A DNA stretch of 64,000 nt from Tenrec ecaudatus (taxonomy: Eukaryota > Chordata > Mammalia > Afrosoricida > Tenrecidae): the NCBI RefSeq assembly GCF_050624435.1, contig NW_027457705.1:400001-464000 (forward strand). Direction: 5' to 3'. The notes under the pieces are model-generated. The model had not been told where the DNA came from, did no database searches, and worked only from the letters and a program-made list of their open reading frames with translations. The translations under genes and the position numbers were made by a program. Positions 44,803-54,478 of this stretch are shown here, piece by piece; position 1 is the first letter of the stretch; each line of letters opens with the position of its first letter.

Positions 44803-44958
44803 TTTGCTGAGCCGCCCTCAAAACACTGAACAGCTTTTCTGGGTACCAAGTATGTCCACTTCTATGTCTGACATAGGGTGTTTGCTGAGCCGCCCTCAAA
44901 ACACTGAACAGGTTTTCTGGGTACCAAGTATGTCCACTTCTATATCTGGCATAGGGTG
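44803..44958. repeat. 78-bp direct tandem duplication
   Basis: Two copies starting TTTGCTGAGCCGCCCTCAAA at 44,803 and 44,881, differing at about three positions (for example CAGCTTTTC against CAGGTTTTC). The sequence is unrelated to the satellite although 78 is twice 39. Confidence 0.9.
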
Positions 44959-45235
44959 TTTTCTCCAAGTTGATAGGAGGTGCAAATCAGTTACTAGGGG
45001 TTTGGCAGAATCAGTATGGAAACTGGGAGGGTGTGTGAAATTTGAACCAGAGTAGAACAATTCCAAGACACTTCCTAGGGATTCCTGGCATATAATATGC
45101 AAATGATAGTCAAGATATATAACTGTGTCTCTGTTCTTGGTTCTGTCAGTACCTGGTGTGGCCACAAAGGAGAAACCTGTTCTCCTGCTATTTTGAGCAT
45201 CTAGTGTGAATGACAGGAGATAAGTCACATGCTAA
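44959..45235. other. Unique sequence, no gene seen
   Basis: No recognised repeat family or exon. Confidence 0.4.
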
Positions 45236-45440
45236 TGAACCCTGGTGGTGTAGTAGTTAAGCACCATGGTGCCCGGCTATCAAAGGATATAGCGTCTGGG
45301 GTCTTAAAGACTGGAAGATAAACAGGGGACCATCTAGCTAATAAACAACAAAGCCCACATAGAAAAAGCACACCAGCCTACCCCAACATGATCGCTGAAG
45401 ACAAAGCGGGTGCATAAGCACATGCGAGCATGTTTTCTTG
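45236..45440 (+). mobile_element. Young LINE 3'-region fragment with AfroSINE-like head, sense
   Basis: GAACCCTGGTGGTGTAGTAG and TTAAGCACCATGGTGCCC look like an AfroSINE start. Without a break the sequence continues as the sense LINE 3' region: GGCTATCAAAGGATATAGCG, TCTGGGGTCTTAAAGACTGG, GGGTGCATAAGCACATG. It is either a chimeric retrocopy or an insertion whose junction coincides. Confidence 0.5.
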
Positions 45441-45605
45441 ATGTGCAATCACCCTTTACATGCAACTCTCTTATACATATGTGTTTCTGTGGATTTGTTT
45501 CTCAAATGCACCCAGACTAACATAAGCAGCGTGGAACGCATTTAAGAAGCCTAGACAAGGGCAGGGCAGGATATTCGGAGGGACTGGATCCAGAATTAGA
45601 GAGGA

Positions 45606-45752
45606 AGGAGCCCTGGTGGCAAAACGGGCTGCTAGATCCCTGTCCCAAGGGGGACAATGAGACTGCTGGCTCCCATGAAGAATTACAGTCTTGAAAACTC
45701 CATATAGGGTCACTGTGGTTGGAATCTACTGGACGGCAGTGACCTTTTGGGA
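45606..45752 (+). mobile_element. AfroSINE, sense, shortened
   Basis: GGAGCCCTGGTGGCAAAACG at the start, CAGTCTTGAAAACTCCATAT in the middle and GAATCTACTGGACGGCAGTG at the end; part of the tRNA-like region is deleted. Confidence 0.75.
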
Positions 45753-46547
45753 TTGAAGGTGGAAGCCACCAATGACTTCCTGCCATTGAGCCAAGGAGCC
45801 TCCGGAGAGTGTGTGAATTTCTGGAATGTAGTGAACAACCTCTGCACATCTGCTTTTCGTGCTGCCCAAGTCATGCCCTTGGCCTTTGCTTAAACATATT
45901 CATCCAGAAGTGAACCATCACAGCTGCTCCCTCGGGAAGCTGGGGGCTGAGCTCTCTGGTTCCACTCTGTCAGCATTTCTGGTCCGGGTACCTCCCCTCT
46001 GCCCCGGCACAGGCAATGTGCTTTTGGAAGCAATGCTCCCTGGGTAGTGGGTGTGATTTGCCTCCTCTGGCCTAACATGATGAATGCTGAGAGGGGGTGG
46101 ATACTAGGGGGTTAAACTCTCTGAACTTTACCTAGCCCAGGGGAAAACTTATTATTTAAAGTAAGTTTTAGACAGAATCTTTAGAAAGATAAATTGTTAA
46201 CTTTATGTACACAATTACTCCCCAACACATAGGCTCAACCTCATAGGCTGTGGATGACCTTGAGCAGGTGCTCAGTCACAATGGGTTTCTATCAGGATTG
46301 AGAGTTCAGCTCTCTCAACTCTCCAACTGGTTATTAGCACCATAGTCGCGTTTCTATTTATGTATTTACTTTGTTTTTAGGGGCAAAAGACTCCCAATTC
46401 AACTATATTTTATTAGGAACTCCTTTGCTAAGTTTTACACAAGAAAAAGGCACAAACCGCTGTTCTTGATGAAGGAAAGCATCCGCATAAGGCCAAAATG
46501 GTGTCAGAAGGACCCACAGCCACAGTGACTTAAATAAAATGACACCC
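45753..46547. other. Unique sequence, no gene seen
   Basis: No recognised repeat. Several 60-110-codon open frames lie on the minus strand, none with a domain. Confidence 0.4.
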
Positions 46548-46718
46548 ATTCTGTCCTGCTGACTCTGACTCATAATGACTCTGTGTAGGGATCCTGAAGT
46601 TGCTACCTTTCCAGGAAGCAATAACATCATCTTTCTCCTGTGGAATGACTAGTGGCTTTGAACCAGCGACCTTGCTCTTAATAGTCCAACACTATCCAGC
46701 ATTACCACCTGGGCTCCT
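46548..46718 (-). mobile_element. AfroSINE, antisense
   Basis: CTGCTGACTCTGACTCATAA, TGACTCTGTGTAGGGATCCT, CATCTTTCTCCTGTGGAATG and CATTACCACCTGGGCTCC. Confidence 0.75.
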
Positions 46719-46964
46719 GAAAACTTAAACAAGACATAGAAAACAAACAACTTTGTCACAAAATTGTGACTGAAGACAGATCAATTCATGGAGTTTCAGG
46801 AGGGCCTGTGAGAGCATGAGCGGGACCTTCATTGGGATGTGCACACTACCGTATATCGTTGAGTCTGGCCCGGGGAGTGGACGCAAGCACACTGCCTGAG
46901 GGACAAGCTTTCCACTGCCAGTCAGCAGTAGGAAAGAACTCAATGGCGGCTGAATCTGTGGCCC

Positions 46965-47560
46965 CTCAAAATGGATGTAGGGTCTCCACATAGACTCTCA
47001 CTGTGAGCCACAGCCTATTGCTCAAAATTTAAGCTCAAATAAGACTTAAACGCCAAACATTCTGTTTCCTTAAAATAGGGTACTTCCAGGATCAGCTAGA
47101 AGTCTGCATGACCTATCAGATCTCAACGCCAATCTCAAATCACTTCACATGATCCATTCTACCAGTCATGTCAAGGACAACTAGAGGTCTGCATGAGCAA
47201 GCCCAAATAGCCTCCTCACTTACCCATTCAAGAGGCTGTGCCTGTATAACCTATGGACTAATACATTCCCATATGCCGTGGTTATGAAACCAACCATCAT
47301 GCTGGAATAAGGACCAATCACGATGCAAGGGTCAGGGTCAATGGGAAAGCAAAATAGGGACTGTGGGGAGCCAAGAGGGGTCCCTTCACTCAATCCCTAA
47401 ACCTGATCTAATGTCACTAGACTGGGGTCTTCCTCACCCGATTCATGATTGAAGTGAGTTGTGCTTATTCAAACTTTGTTCTGCTTGCTGTCCTGCTGTG
47501 CTGCATCCTCTTCTTGCTTTTTTGTGCATGGCTCCCTCTGTTGTGGTGACAAATGGCCTG
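46965..47560 (+). mobile_element. Possible solo LTR-like sequence
   Basis: GGAGCCAAGAGGGGTCCCTT, CTTTGTTCTGCTTGCTGTCC and, just after CTCCCTCTGTTGTGGTGACA, the word AATGGCCTGAGAGGGATTTG resemble the R-U5 and post-LTR region of a gammaretrovirus-like endogenous element. No poly(A) signal, paired LTR or viral gene is visible, and ends are not defined. It could equally be unique DNA. Confidence 0.3.
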
Positions 47561-47697
47561 AGAGGGATTTGACATAGGGAGAAAGCCCACCCACATCAAC
47601 TGTCACCAGAAGCAGACACTAAGTCCATTTCCCTCACCTCACAGAACTATGCACACCAGACACTGGTAGGCCTGCCTGGGAGGGGAACACTTAGTGC

Positions 47698-47880
47698 AGT
47701 GGTTCTCAACCTGTGGGTTGCGACCCCTTTGGGAGTCATATGACCCTTTCACAGGGCTCACCCAATTCATAACTGTAGCAAAATTACAGTGATGAAGTAG
47801 CAAGAAAATCATTTAATGGTTGGGGGAGGGGGGCATCACCACAACAAGAGGACCTGTATTAGGAAGGTTGAGAACCACTG
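47698..47880 (+). mobile_element. SPIN-type non-autonomous hAT element (183 bp)
   Basis: Perfect SPIN ends CAGTGGTTCTCAACC and GGTTGAGAACCACTG. Flanks ACTTAGTG and CCAGAGTG match at only 5 of 8 positions, so the target duplication is uncertain. Internally it has GTGGGTTGCGACCCCTTTGG and ACCCTTTCACAGGGCTCACC. It is the best conserved of the three and ends about 310 bp before the satellite. Confidence 0.9.
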
Positions 47881-48047
47881 CCAGAGTGTGTTTAGGACTT
47901 TGCTGCCCTCAAGGTCATCAGACATTCCTGAAGGCAGAGCCACTGCTGGAAGCCCTTATGGGAAATGGCCTGAAGACAGGTCCGAACCAACTCCACCCTC
48001 ACCCTCCGAGATCCTAATCATAGGAGGCATAGAAATGCTCCCTGCCA

Positions 48048-48155
48048 CTTCGAAGACTGTAAGTCCATGGGAGCAGAAAGCCTCCTCTTTCTCCCTTGGA
48101 GTGGTGGCTGGTGAGTTCAAACTGCTCACTTTATGGCTAACATAACCCACAGACC
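48048..48155 (-). mobile_element. Truncated AfroSINE at the satellite boundary, antisense
   Basis: GACTGTAAGTCCATGGGAGC, CTTTCTCCCTTGGAGTGGTG and GGCTAACATAACCCACAGAC correspond to the middle and tRNA-like part. The 5' terminus (antisense CCACCAGGGCTCC) is missing. The satellite starts about 30 bp further on. Confidence 0.75.
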
Positions 48156-50103
48156 AGCTCCCCCTGAGCTCAGTTTGGTTTGCCGAACAGCCTTAGGCTT
48201 AGGGAGCCCCTGGTCTGGGGCACCACAGCCCTTAGGCTTAGGGAGCCCCACACCTGGGGCGCCCCAGCCCTTAGGCTTAGGGAGCTCCTGGCCTGGGGCG
48301 CCACAGCCCTTACTCTTAGGGAGCCCCAGGCCTGGGGCGCCCCAGCCCTTAAGCTTAGGGAGCCCCTGGCCTGGGGCGCCACAGCCCTTACTCTTAGGGA
48401 GCCCCAGGCGTGGGGCGTCCCGGCCCTTAAGCTTAGGGAGCTCCTGGCCTGAGGCGCCCCAGCCCTTAGGCTTATGGAGCCCCAGGCGTGGGGCGTCCCT
48501 GCCCTTAGGTTTTGGGAGCCCCAGGCCCGGGCCTCCCCAGCCCTTAGGCTTTGGGAGCCCCGGGCCAGGCGCGCCCCAGCCCTAGGCTTAGGGAGCCCCA
48601 GGCCTGTGGTGCCCCAGCCCTTAGGCTTAGGGAGCCCCAGGTTGGGGTGCTCCAACCCTTAAGCTTAGGGAGCCCCAGGCCTGGGGAGCCCCAGCCCTTA
48701 GGCTTAGGGAGCCCCAGGCCTGGGACGCCCCAGCCCTTAGTTTTAGAAGCCTCAGGTCTGGGGCGCCCCAGCCCTTAGGCTTAGGGAGCCCCAGGCCTGG
48801 GACGCATCAGCCCTTAGGTTTAAGGGGCCCCAGGAATGGGGCGCCCCAGCCCTTAGGCTTTGGGAGCCCGAGGCCTGGGGCGCCCCAGCCTTAAGGCTTT
48901 GGAAGCCCCAGGCCTGGGGCGCCCCAGCCCTTAGGCTTAGGGAGCCACAGGCCTGGGGCGACCCAGCCCTTAGGCTTAGGGAGCCACAGGCCTGGGGCGA
49001 CCCAGCCCTTAGGCTTAGGGAGCCCCTGGCCTCGTTCGCCACAGCCCTTAGGCTTAGGGAGCCCCAGGCCTGGGGCGCCCCTGCCCTTAGGTTTTGGGAG
49101 CCCCAGCCCGGGGCTCACCAGCCCTTAGGCTTTGGGAGCCCCAGGCCTGGGGCGCTCCAGACCTAGGCTTAGGGAACCCAATGGCCTTTGGCGGCCAATC
49201 CCTTAGGCTTAGGGAGCCCCAGGCTGGGGTGCTCCAACCCTTAAACTTAGGGAGCCCCAGGCCTTGGGAGCCCCAGCCCTTAGGCTTAGGGAGCCGCAGG
49301 CCTGGGACGACCCAGCACTTAGTCTTGGAAGCCTCAGGTCTGGGGCGCCCCAGCCCTTAGTCTTAGGGAGACCTAGGACTGGGACGCATCAGCCATAGGC
49401 TTAGGGGGCGCCAGGCCTGGGGCGCCCCAGGCCTTAAGCTTACGGTGCCCCAGCATGGGTCGCCCCAGCCCTTAGGTTTGGGAGACCCAGGCCTGGGGCG
49501 CCCCAGCCCTTAGGCTTTGGTAGCCCCATGCCTGGGGCGCCCCAGGCTTTAGGCTTTGGGAGCCCCATGCCTGGGGTGCCCAACCCCTTAGGCTTAGGGA
49601 GCCCCAGGCCTGGGGCGCCCCAGCCCTTAGGCTTTGGGAGCCCCAGGCCTGGGGCGCGCCAGCCCTTAGGCTTAGGGAGCCCCAGGCCTGGGGCGCCCCA
49701 GCCCTTAGGCTTAAGGAGCCCCTGGCCTCGGGTGCCACAGCCCTTAGGCTTAGGGAGCCCCAGGCCTGGGGCACCCCAGCCTTTAAGCTAAGGGAGCACC
49801 TGGCCTGGGATGCCCCAGCCCTTAGGCTTGGATGCCTCAGGCCTGGGGCGCCCCTGCCCTTAAGTTTTGGGAGCCCCAGCCCGGAGCTCACCAGCCCTTA
49901 GGCTTTGGGAGCCCCAGGCCTGGGGCGCTCAAGCCCTAGGCTTAGGGAGCCCCAGGCTTTTGGCAGACCATCCCTTAGGCTTAGGGAGACCCAGGCTGGG
50001 GTGCTCCAACCCTTAAGCTTAGGGAGCCGCAGGCCTGGGGAGTCCCAGCCCTTAGGCTTAGGGAGCCGCAGGCCTGGGTCGCCCCAGCCCTTAGGGTTAG
50101 AGT

Positions 50104-51200
50104 GCCCCAGACATGCGGCGCCCCAGCAATTAGGCTTAGGGAGCCCCAGGCCTGGGGCGCCCCAGCCATTACACTTAGGGAGCCCCAGGCCTGGGGCGCC
50201 CCAGCCCTTAGGCTTTGTGAGCCCCAGGCCTGGGACTCCTCATTCCTTGGGCTTTGGGAGTCCCAGGCCTGGGGCGCCCCAGGCCTGGGGCTTACAGAGC
50301 CCCAGGCCTGGGGCGCCGCAGCCCTTAGGCTTTGAGAGACCCAGGCCTGGGGCACCGCAGCCCTAAGGCTTAGGGAGCCCCAGACCTGGGGCGCCCCAGC
50401 CCTTGGACGCCCCAGCCCTTAGCCTTAGGGAGCCCCAGGCCTGGGGCGCCCAGCCCTTAGGCTTAGTTAGCCCTAGTCTTGGGACGCCCCAGCTCTTAGG
50501 CTTTGGGAGCCCCAGGCCTAGGGCGCCCCATCCCTGAGGCTTAGGGAGTTTCAGGCCTGGGGCGCCCCAGCCCTAAGGCTTAGGGAGCCCCTGGCATGGG
50601 GCACCAAAGCCCTTAGGCTGTGGGAGCCCAAGGCTTGGGGCGCCCCAGCCCTTAGGCTTAGGGAGCCCCAGGCCTGGGGCGCCCCAGCCCTTAGGCTTTG
50701 GAGCCCCAGGCCTGGGGCGTCCCAACCTTTAGGCTTTGGGAGCCCGATGCCTTGGCGCCCAAGCCCTTAGGCTTTGGGAGCCCCAGGCCTGGGGCGACCC
50801 AGCCCTTAAGTTTTGGGAGCCCAAGGCCTGTGACGCCCCAGCACTTAGGCTTTGGGAGCCCCAGACCTACGGCGCCCCAGCCCTTAGGCTTTGGGAGCAC
50901 CAGGACGGGGACGCCCCAGGCCATAGGTTTTGGGAGCCCCAGGCCTGGGGCGCCCAAGCCCTTAGGCTTAAGTAGCCCTAGACCTGGGGCGCCCCAGCCC
51001 TTAGGCTTTGGGAGCGCCAGGCCTGGGGCGCCCCCGTCGTTAGGCGTAAGGAGCCCCAGGCCTGGTGAGCCCCAGCTCTTAGACTTAGGGAGCCCCAGGC
51101 CAGGGTCGCCCCAGCCCTTAGACTTTGGGAGCCCGAGGCCGGGTCGCCCCAGCCCTTAGTCTTAGGGAGCCCCAGGCCTGGTGCACCTCAGCCCTTAGGC
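50104..51200 (+). repeat. Diverged half-block (offset about 3.18 kb) within the 6.2-kb repeat
   Basis: Rare words at 50,104-50,390 (GCCCCAGACATGCGGCGCCC, CTGGGACTCCTCATTCCTTG, GGGGCACCGCAGCCCTAAGG) recur at 53,281-53,570 with an offset of 3,177 bp. GAGCCCGATGCC with TGGCGCCCAAGCCC also recurs (50,741 and 53,802). Divergence is clearly higher than between the 6.2-kb copies, indicating an older duplication. Confidence 0.7.
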
Positions 51201-52560
51201 TTTGGGAGCCCAAGGCATGGGACGCCCCAGCCCATAGGTTTTGGGAGCCCCAGGCCTGTGGTGCCCCAGCCCTTAGGCTTTGGAACCCCAGGCATGGGGC
51301 GCCCCAGCTCTTAGGCTTTGGGAGCCCCAGGCCTGGGGCGCCCAAGCCCTTAAGTTTAGGGAGCCCCAGGCCTGGGACGCCCCAGCCCTTAGGCTTGGGG
51401 AGCCCCAGGCCTGGGCCGCCCCAGCCCTTGGGCTTAGAGAGCCCCAGGCCTGGGGCGCCCCAGCCCTTGAGCTTAGAGAACCCCAGGCTTGGGACGCCCC
51501 AGCCCTTCGGCTTAGGGAGCTCCAAGCATGGGGCGCCCCCACACTTAGACTTTGGGAGCCCGAGGCCGGGTCACCCTAGACCTTAGGCTTAGGGAGCCCA
51601 GGCCTGAGGCGCCCCATTCCTTATGCGTTGGGAGCCCCAGGCTTGGGGCACCCCAGCCCTTAGGCTTTGGGAGCACCAGGACGGGGACGCCCCAGGCCAT
51701 AGGTTTTGGGAGCCCCAGGCCTGGGGCGCCCAAGCCCTTAGGCTTAAGTAGCCCTAGACCTGGGGCGCCCCAGCCCTTAGGCTTTGGGAGCGCCAGGCCT
51801 GGGGCGCCCCCGTCGTTAGGCGTAAGGAGCCCCAGGCCTGGGGCGCCCAAGCCCTTAGGCTTAAGTAGCCCTAGACCTGGGGCGCCCCAGCCCTTAGGCT
51901 TTGGGAGCGCCAGGCCTGGGGCGCCCCCGTCGTTAGGCGTAAGGAGCCCCAGGCCTGGTGAGCCCCAGCTCTTAGACTTAGGGAGCCCCAGGCCAGGGTC
52001 GCCCCAGCCCTTAGACTTTGGGAGCCCGAGGCCGGGTCGCCCCAGCCCTTAGTCTTAGGGAGCCCCAGGCCTGGTGCACCTCAGCCCTTAGGCTTTGGGA
52101 ACCCAAAGGCATGGGACGCCCCAGCCCATAGGTTTTGGGAGCCCCAGGCCTGTGGTGCCCCAGCCCTTAGGCTTTGGAACCCCAGGCATGGGGCGCCCCA
52201 GCTCTTAGGCTTTGGGAGCCCCAGGCCTGGGGCGCCCCAGCCCTTAAGTTTAGGGAGCCCCAGGCCTGGGACGCCCCAGCACTTAGGCTTGGGGAGCCCC
52301 AGGCCTGGGCCGCCCCAGCCCTTGAGCTTAGAGAACCCCAGGCTTGGGACGCCCCAGCCCTTCGGCTTAGGGAGCTCCAAGCATGGGGCGCCCCCACACT
52401 TAGACTTTGGGAGCCCGAGGCCGGGTCGCCCTAGACCTTAGGCTTAGGGAGCCCAGGTCTGAGGCGCCCCATTCCTTATGCGTTGGGAGCCCCAGGCTTG
52501 GGGCTCCCCAGCCCTTAGGCTTTGGGAGCCCCAGGCCCGGGGTGCCCCAGCCCTTAGGTT
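50884..52560 (+). repeat. Nested 776-bp repeat inside the 6.2-kb block
   Basis: The stretch beginning TTAGGCTTTGGGAGCACCAG at 50,884 restarts at 51,660, an offset of 776 bp, and in copy 2 at about 57,142 and 57,918. Shared rare words include GACGGGGACGCC, AAGTAGCCCTAGACC, CCCGTCGTTAGGCGTAAGG and GAGCCCGAGGCCGGGTCG. As both copies of the 6.2-kb block have it, it predates the large duplication. Confidence 0.8.
51724..51957 (+). repeat. 117-bp (three-monomer) tandem duplication private to block copy 1
   Basis: The 117 bp from GGGCGCCCAAGCCC at 51,724 is repeated exactly in register at 51,841. Copy 2 has it once. It is a three-unit expansion younger than the 6.2-kb duplication. Confidence 0.85.
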
Positions 52561-54478
52561 TTGGGAGCCCCAGGCCCGGGGCTCCCCAGCCCTTAGGCTT
52601 TGGGAGCCCCAGGCCTGGGGCGTCGCAGCCCTTAGGCTTAGGGAGCCCCAGACCTGGGGCGCCACAACCCTGGGTCACCCCAGCCTTTAGCCTTAGGGAG
52701 CCCTAGGCCTGGGGCGCCCAGCCCTTAGGCTTCATTAGCCCCAGTCCTGGGGCGCTCCAACCCATAGGCTTGGGAGCCCCAGGCCTAGGGCGTCCCAGCC
52801 CTTAGGCTTAGGGAGCCTCAGGCCTGGGGCGCCGCAGCCCTTAGGCTTAGGGAGCCCCAGGCCTGGGGCGCCCAGCCCTTAGGCTTTGGGAGCACCAGGA
52901 CTGGGACGCCCCAGCCCATAGGTTTTTTGAGCCCCAAGTCTGGGGCTCCCCAGCCCTTAGGCTTAAGTAGCCACAGACCTGGGGCGCCCGAGCCCTTAGG
53001 CTTAGGGAGCCCCATGCATGGGGCGTCCCAGCCCTTAGGCTTAGGGTTCCCCAGGCCTGGGACGCCTCAGCCCTTGGGCATTGGGAGCCCCAGGACTGGG
53101 GCGCCCCAGCCCTTAGGCTTTGGGAGCCCCAGGCCTGGTGAGCCCCAGCTCTTAGATTAGGGAGCCCCTGGCCTGAGGCGCCCCAGCATTTAGGCTTAGG
53201 GAGCCACAGGCCTGGTGCGCCCCATCAAATAGGCTTAGGGAACCCCAGGCCTGGGTCGCACCAGCCCTTAGGGTTAGAGAGCCCCAGACATGCGGCGCCC
53301 CAGCAATTAGGCTTAGGGAGCCCCAGGCCTGGGGCGCCCCAGCCATTAGACTTAGGGAGCCCCAGGCCTGGGGCGCCCCAGCCCTTAGGCTTTGTGAGCC
53401 CCAGGCCTGGGACTCCTCATTCCTTGGGCTTTGGGAGTCCCAGGCCTGGGGCGACCCAGCCCTTGGGCTTAGAGAGCCCCAGGCCTGGGGCGCCGCAGCC
53501 CTTAGGCTTTGAGAGACCCAGGCCTGGGGCACCGCAGCCCTAAGGCTTAGGGAGCCCCAGACCTGGGGCGCCACAGCCCTGGGACGCCCCAGCCCTTAGC
53601 CTTAGGGAGCCCCAGGCCTGGGGCGCCCAGCCCTTAGGCTTAGTTAGCCCCAGTCCTGGGACGCCCCAGCTCTTAGGCTTTGGGAGCCCCAGGCCTAGGG
53701 CGCCCCAGCCCTTAGGCTGTGGGAGCCCAAGGCTTGGGGCGCCCCAGCCCTTAGGCTTAGGGAGCCCCAGGCCTGGGGCGTCCCAACCCTTAGGCTTTGG
53801 GAGCCCGATGCCGTGGCGCCCAAGCCCTTAGGCTTTGGGAGCCCCAGGCGTGGGGCGCCCCAGCCCTTAGGTTTTGGGAGCACAAGGCCTGTGGCGCCCC
53901 AGCACTTAGGCTTTGGGAGCCCCAGATCTATGGCGCCCCAGCCCTTAGGCTTAGGGAGCACCAGGACTGGGACGCCTCAAGCCATAGGTTTTGGGAGCCC
54001 CAGGCCTGGGGCGCCCCAGCCCTTAGGCTTAAGTAGCCCTAGACCTGGGGCGCCCCAGCCCTTAGGCTTTGGGAGGGCCAGGCCTGGGGCGCCCCCGTCG
54101 TAAGGCGTAAGGAGCCCCAGGCCTGGTGAGCCCCAGCACTTAGACTTAGGGAGCCCCAGGCCAGGGTCGCCCCAGCCCTTAGACTTTGGGAGCCCCAGGC
54201 CTGGTGCGCCTCAGCCCTTAGGCTTTGGGAGCCCAAGGCATGGGACGCCCCAGCCCATAGGTTTTGGGAGCCCCAGGCCTGTGGTGCCCCAGCCCTTAGG
54301 CTTTGGAACCCCAGGCATGGGGCGCCCCAGCCCTTAAGCTTTGGGAGCCCCAGGCCTGGGGCGCCCCAGCCCTTAAGTTTAGGGAGCCCCAGGCCTGGGA
54401 CGCCCCAGCCCTTAGCCGTGGGGAGCCCCAGGCCTGGGACGCCCCAGCCCTTAGGCTTTGGGAGCCCCAGACCTGGGG

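Larger units (their letters stand above)
48250..54478 (+). repeat. Higher-order repeat, copy 1 (about 6.2 kb)
   Basis: Aligned by eye to copy 2 at an offset of 6,219 bp up to about 48,950, 6,258 bp from about 49,025 to 51,840, and 6,140 bp from about 52,110 to the end. Copy 1 carries a private 117-bp tandem duplication (51,724-51,840 repeated at 51,841-51,957), an extra base near 52,105, and one 39-bp unit fewer near 49,000. The left boundary is uncertain by about 20 bp because adjacent monomers are alike. Confidence 0.9.

Noticed and set aside
44803-44958. Relation of the 78-bp duplication to the 39-bp satellite
   Set aside because: The length is a multiple of 39, but there is no sequence similarity.
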